Assembly: GCF_004683905.1 (NCBI RefSeq)
Contig: NZ_CP038438.1
Location: 5,890,001 to 5,954,000, forward strand
Direction: 5' to 3'
Length of the DNA: 64,000 nt
DNA from: Pseudomonas fluorescens
GTDB lineage: Bacteria > Pseudomonadota > Gammaproteobacteria > Pseudomonadales > Pseudomonadaceae
In this document: in pieces, positions 61,542 to 64,000 of the stretch
How positions within the stretch are numbered: position 1 is the stretch's first letter
Layout of the letters: each line of letters opens with the position of its first letter
Notes under the pieces: generated by a model
The model's database searches: none
Seen by the model: the letters and a program-made list of their open reading frames with translations, nothing else
What the model was told of the DNA's origin: nothing
Made by a program: the position numbers and the translations under genes

Positions 61542-62399
61542 TCAGCACTTACCTTCAAGAATCGCCGCATAGCCTTCACGGTAACTCGGATACTTCGGCG
61601 TCCAGCCCAGCGCCTTCGCCCGGGCATTGCTGCAGCGCTTGCTGCCGGTGCGGCGTACGCTGGCGTTTTCCGCCCAATCGGTGACACCCAGATACTCGCG
61701 CAACCAGGCGACCACTTCGGCCAGCGGTGCCGGCGCATCGTCCACACCGATATAAATATCCTGCAACGGCGTGCCCTGATGGGCCGCCTGCAGCAGAAAC
61801 GCCATCAGCCCCGCCGCGTCATCAGCATGAATGCGATTGCCGTACAGCGGCGGCTCGACCGCCACCCGATAACCGCGACGCACCTGGGTCAACAGCCATT
61901 CACGTCCGGGGCCGTAAATGCCGGTCAGGCGCACGATGCTCGCCGGGATACCGCTTTTCAGCGCCACTTGCTCAGCCTCAAGCATCACCTGCCCGGAATA
62001 GCCGCTGGCGACGGTCGCTGAATGCTCGTCGACCCACTCCCCTTCCTGCTGCCCGTACACACTGCTGCTGGAAACGAACAGCAGCCGCTCAGGGGTCTGC
62101 CCATAGTCGTCCAGCCAGCTCAGCACGTTCTGCAAACCCTGCACGTAAGCCGCACGATAACCGGCCTCATCGTGATCGGTTGCCGCTGCGCAATACACCA
62201 GATAATCCACCGCCCCGAACGGCCAGTTTTCCGGGCAATCTTCCTTGAACAGGTCACCGGCGACGCCGATGACGCCATCCGGCAAACGCGAAACATCACG
62301 GCGCAGACCATGCACCTCCCAGCCGGCGGCCAACAATTGCGTAGCCAGACGACTGCCGACGTCACCGCAACCGGCAATCAAAACAGAAGGCGCGGACAT
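61542..62399 (-). CDS. NAD(P)-dependent epimerase-like protein (YeeZ type)
   Basis: This 285-residue extended short-chain dehydrogenase has the Rossmann motif VLIAGCGDVGSRLATQL and a catalytic Tyr in the SSSSVYGQQ...SGY region. The YeeZ family shows nucleotide-sugar epimerase-like fold, but substrate is unknown. It is divergent from the exbB-exbD-tonB unit across a 188-nt AT-rich spacer. Confidence 0.87.
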   Translation of the reverse strand: MSAPSVLIAGCGDVGSRLATQLLAAGWEVHGLRRDVSRLPDGVIGVAGDLFKEDCPENWPFGAVDYLVYCAAATDHDEAGYRAAYVQGLQNVLSWLDDYGQTPERLLFVSSSSVYGQQEGEWVDEHSATVASGYSGQVMLEAEQVALKSGIPASIVRLTGIYGPGREWLLTQVRRGYRVAVEPPLYGNRIHADDAAGLMAFLLQAAHQGTPLQDIYIGVDDAPAPLAEVVAWLREYLGVTDWAENASVRRTGSKRCSNARAKALGWTPKYPSYREGYAAILEGKC

Positions 62400-62587
62400 G
62401 AAAAAACTCCCAAACGAAAGGAACAGACTAGCCCTCGCAAAGGACGAACGGCTAGCAATGAAGGAAAAAAAGAAACTCTATTACTTTTGTTAACAAGAAT
62501 TACTTGCAATAATGCACCCCACTTTTGTTCTCGGCCTCACGAGGCCTGGAAGAGCATCACCGTTTTTCTACCTCAGGTCCGGCCAGC

Positions 62588-63544
62588 ATGACACGTAATC
62601 AATTCCCCGCTTCGCCAACCACACGACCTCGCGCCTGGAGCGCGGTGGCGGCCCTGCTGCTCAGCCTGATGCTGGCGCCGACCGCTGCTTTCGCTGACGC
62701 ACAAGCGCCAGCCGCTCCGGCTGCCACCGAACAGCACGCGCCTGCTACCGCCGCGCCAGCCGCCACCGACCCGGTACAGGCTGTAGACGCCAGCGCAGCA
62801 GACGCGCCTGAAGTGCTCGAACCTGACAACAGCTTGGGCATGGCCCACGACCTGTCGCCATGGGGCATGTACCAGAACGCGGACATCATCGTGAAAATCG
62901 TGATGATCGGTCTGGCCATCGCTTCCATCATCACCTGGACCATCTGGATCGCCAAAGGCTTCGAGCTGATGGGCGCCAAGCGTCGTCTGCGCGGTGAAAT
63001 CGCTGCCCTGAAAAAAGCCGCGACCCTCAAGGAAGCCAGCGCCACTGCGGCAAAGGAAGGCACCCTCGCCAACCTGCTGGTGCACGACGCCCTCGAAGAG
63101 ATGCGCCTGTCGGTCAACAGCCGCGAGAAAGAAGGCATCAAGGAGCGCGTCAGCTTCCGTCTTGAGCGTCTGGTCGCTGCCTGTGGCCGCAACATGAGCA
63201 GCGGCACCGGCGTTCTTGCCACCATCGGTTCCACCGCGCCGTTCGTCGGCCTGTTCGGTACCGTGTGGGGCATCATGAACAGCTTCATCGGCATCGCCAA
63301 GACCCAGACCACCAACCTTGCCGTCGTGGCGCCGGGCATCGCCGAAGCGCTGCTGGCCACCGCGCTGGGCCTGGTTGCTGCGATTCCTGCGGTGGTGATC
63401 TACAACGTGTTCGCCCGCTCCATCGCCGGCTACAAGGCGCAGGTGTCCGACGCTTCGGCGCAGGTCCTGTTGCTGGTCAGCCGTGACCTCGATCACCAGC
63501 CTGAGCGCAGCAGCTCGCAACCACACATGGTGAAAGTGGGGTAA
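62588..63544 (+). CDS. exbB: TonB-system biopolymer transport protein ExbB
   Basis: This 318-residue protein has a signal peptide, then an Ala/Pro-rich periplasmic extension (about 35-80) found in Pseudomonas ExbB. It continues with the three-helix ExbB core (IVKIVMIGLAIASIITWTIW; STAPFVGLFGTVWGIMNSFI; LLATALGLVAAIPAVVIYNV). With ExbD it forms the proton-driven motor for TonB-dependent import of iron and vitamin B12. ATG 62588 is used; the in-frame start at 62525 reads untranslated sequence. The upstream AT-rich region (62480-62520) is where a Fur box would be sought, but I see no convincing match. Confidence 0.95.
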   Translation: MTRNQFPASPTTRPRAWSAVAALLLSLMLAPTAAFADAQAPAAPAATEQHAPATAAPAATDPVQAVDASAADAPEVLEPDNSLGMAHDLSPWGMYQNADIIVKIVMIGLAIASIITWTIWIAKGFELMGAKRRLRGEIAALKKAATLKEASATAAKEGTLANLLVHDALEEMRLSVNSREKEGIKERVSFRLERLVAACGRNMSSGTGVLATIGSTAPFVGLFGTVWGIMNSFIGIAKTQTTNLAVVAPGIAEALLATALGLVAAIPAVVIYNVFARSIAGYKAQVSDASAQVLLLVSRDLDHQPERSSSQPHMVKVG

Positions 63545-63550
63545 TCGGCC

Positions 63551-63979
63551 ATGGGCCTGCATTTGAAAGAAGGCGCAGACGACGATCTGGCCGAGAACCA
63601 CGAAATCAACGTCACGCCGTTCATCGACGTGATGCTGGTACTGCTGATCATCTTCATGGTGGCCGCGCCGCTGGCTACCGTGGACATCAAAGTCGACCTC
63701 CCTGCTTCGACCGCCAAACCGGCGCCGCGCCCGGAGAAACCGGTGTTCCTCAGCGTTAAAGCTGATCAGCGCCTGTACATCGGCGACGACGAAGTCAATG
63801 CCGATACCCTTGGCGCCGTGCTCGACGCCAAGACCCAGGGCAAAAAAGACACCACCATCTTCTTCCAGGCCGACAAGGGCGTGGACTACGGCGACCTGAT
63901 GAGCGTGATGGATAAATTGCGCTCGGCCGGTTACCTGAAGGTCGGTCTGGTGGGCCTCGAGAGCGCAGCCAAGAAATGA
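63551..63979 (+). CDS. exbD: TonB-system biopolymer transport protein ExbD
   Basis: This 142-residue protein has one membrane helix (TPFIDVMLVLLIIFMVAAPL) with the essential Asp in INVTPFIDVM, and a periplasmic domain (VFLSVKADQRLYIGDD). It follows exbB by 6 nt, and its stop overlaps the next ATG (ATGA). Confidence 0.95.
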   Translation: MGLHLKEGADDDLAENHEINVTPFIDVMLVLLIIFMVAAPLATVDIKVDLPASTAKPAPRPEKPVFLSVKADQRLYIGDDEVNADTLGAVLDAKTQGKKDTTIFFQADKGVDYGDLMSVMDKLRSAGYLKVGLVGLESAAKK

Positions 63980-64000
63980 TCACGACGCGCCATAAGCTGA
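63976..64000 (+). CDS. tonB: Start of TonB (partial, window edge)
   Basis: ATG 63976 overlaps the exbD stop in an ATGA junction and reads MITTRHKL before the window ends. This matches the beginning expected for Pseudomonas TonB in an exbB-exbD-tonB operon, but eight codons are not proof. Confidence 0.55.

Noticed and set aside
62480..62520. A possible Fur box upstream of exbB
   Set aside because: The stretch is AT-rich with short palindromes (TTGTTAACAA, CAAG/CTTG), but no hexamer array close to the Fur consensus was found.

Overview
The window is chromosome from a fluorescent-group Pseudomonas (P. fluorescens-like). The organism is inferred from gene order: rnk-DUF1289-cyaY / lppL-lysA-dapF-DUF484-xerC, sutA, glnK-amtB, dadA-ridA-dadX with pauR and lrp, rpmB-rpmG, radC / coaBC-dut-algC-argB, pyrE / crc, rph / yicC-gmk-rpoZ-spoT-ridA, and exbB-exbD-tonB follow the order I know from Pseudomonas. 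High GC, GC-rich third positions and many Pseudomonas-type REP doublets agree with this. Gene density is high. I see no tRNA, rRNA, IS element, prophage or CRISPR array.

Layout. 1-6.1 kb: the Rnk regulator (cut by the window edge) with an attenuator-like leader, a small cysteine protein, frataxin CyaY, then the + strand lysine/peptidoglycan operon lppL-lysA-dapF with a GAF-like protein, XerC and a HAD phosphatase. 6.2-9.5 kb: SutA, YjbQ, and glnK-amtB with a sigma-54/NtrC-type control region. 9.5-10.4 kb: ubiK, then an unusual gene-poor stretch that reads as a divergent type I toxin-antitoxin-like locus. 10.5-20 kb: ComM, a periplasmic DUF4432 protein, a double-Cache chemoreceptor, a LysR regulator divergent from a MATE exporter, and a GGDEF-EAL phosphodiesterase. 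20-31.6 kb: Rep helicase, Xpt, a long CoA hydrolase/transferase, cytochrome c5, PauR, the D-alanine catabolic operon with Lrp/DadR, a YkgJ Cys-cluster protein and a PauB/PuuB oxidase. 31.7-38 kb: the most accessory-looking block, with a DUF1127 protein, a MocR regulator and a four-gene chaperone-usher pilus operon. 38-46 kb: a PLD-family lipoprotein, an MFS carrier, KauB, a cupin, ribosomal proteins L33 and L28 and a peptide-binding protein. 46-64 kb: RadC, CoaBC, Dut, AlgC, ArgB, PyrE, Crc, GltS, DUF4870, RNase PH, YicC, Gmk, RpoZ, SpoT, RidA, an orphan lipoprotein, an SDR-like protein and the start of exbB-exbD-tonB.

Functional links: amine and amino-acid catabolism (dadA, dadX, ridA, pauR, pauB, kauB, peptide binding protein, gltS, Crc catabolite control) is interleaved with nitrogen sensing (GlnK/AmtB), stringent response (SpoT/RpoZ) and envelope functions (pilus, LptM, TonB energising). 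Fifteen REP doublets (REPIN-like) of several sequence classes mark gene ends. Ten of the twelve convergent junctions that have a spacer carry one.

The most interesting unexplained item is 9796-10384. A 33-codon cationic ORF with a near-perfect Shine-Dalgarno lies at the end of a long leader. Divergent to it is a roughly 115-nt terminator-ended RNA whose 22-nt segment is complementary (20 Watson-Crick pairs plus one G-U) to that leader. This is the layout of tisB/istR or zorO/orzO type I toxin-antitoxin systems, but the peptide is not one I recognise.
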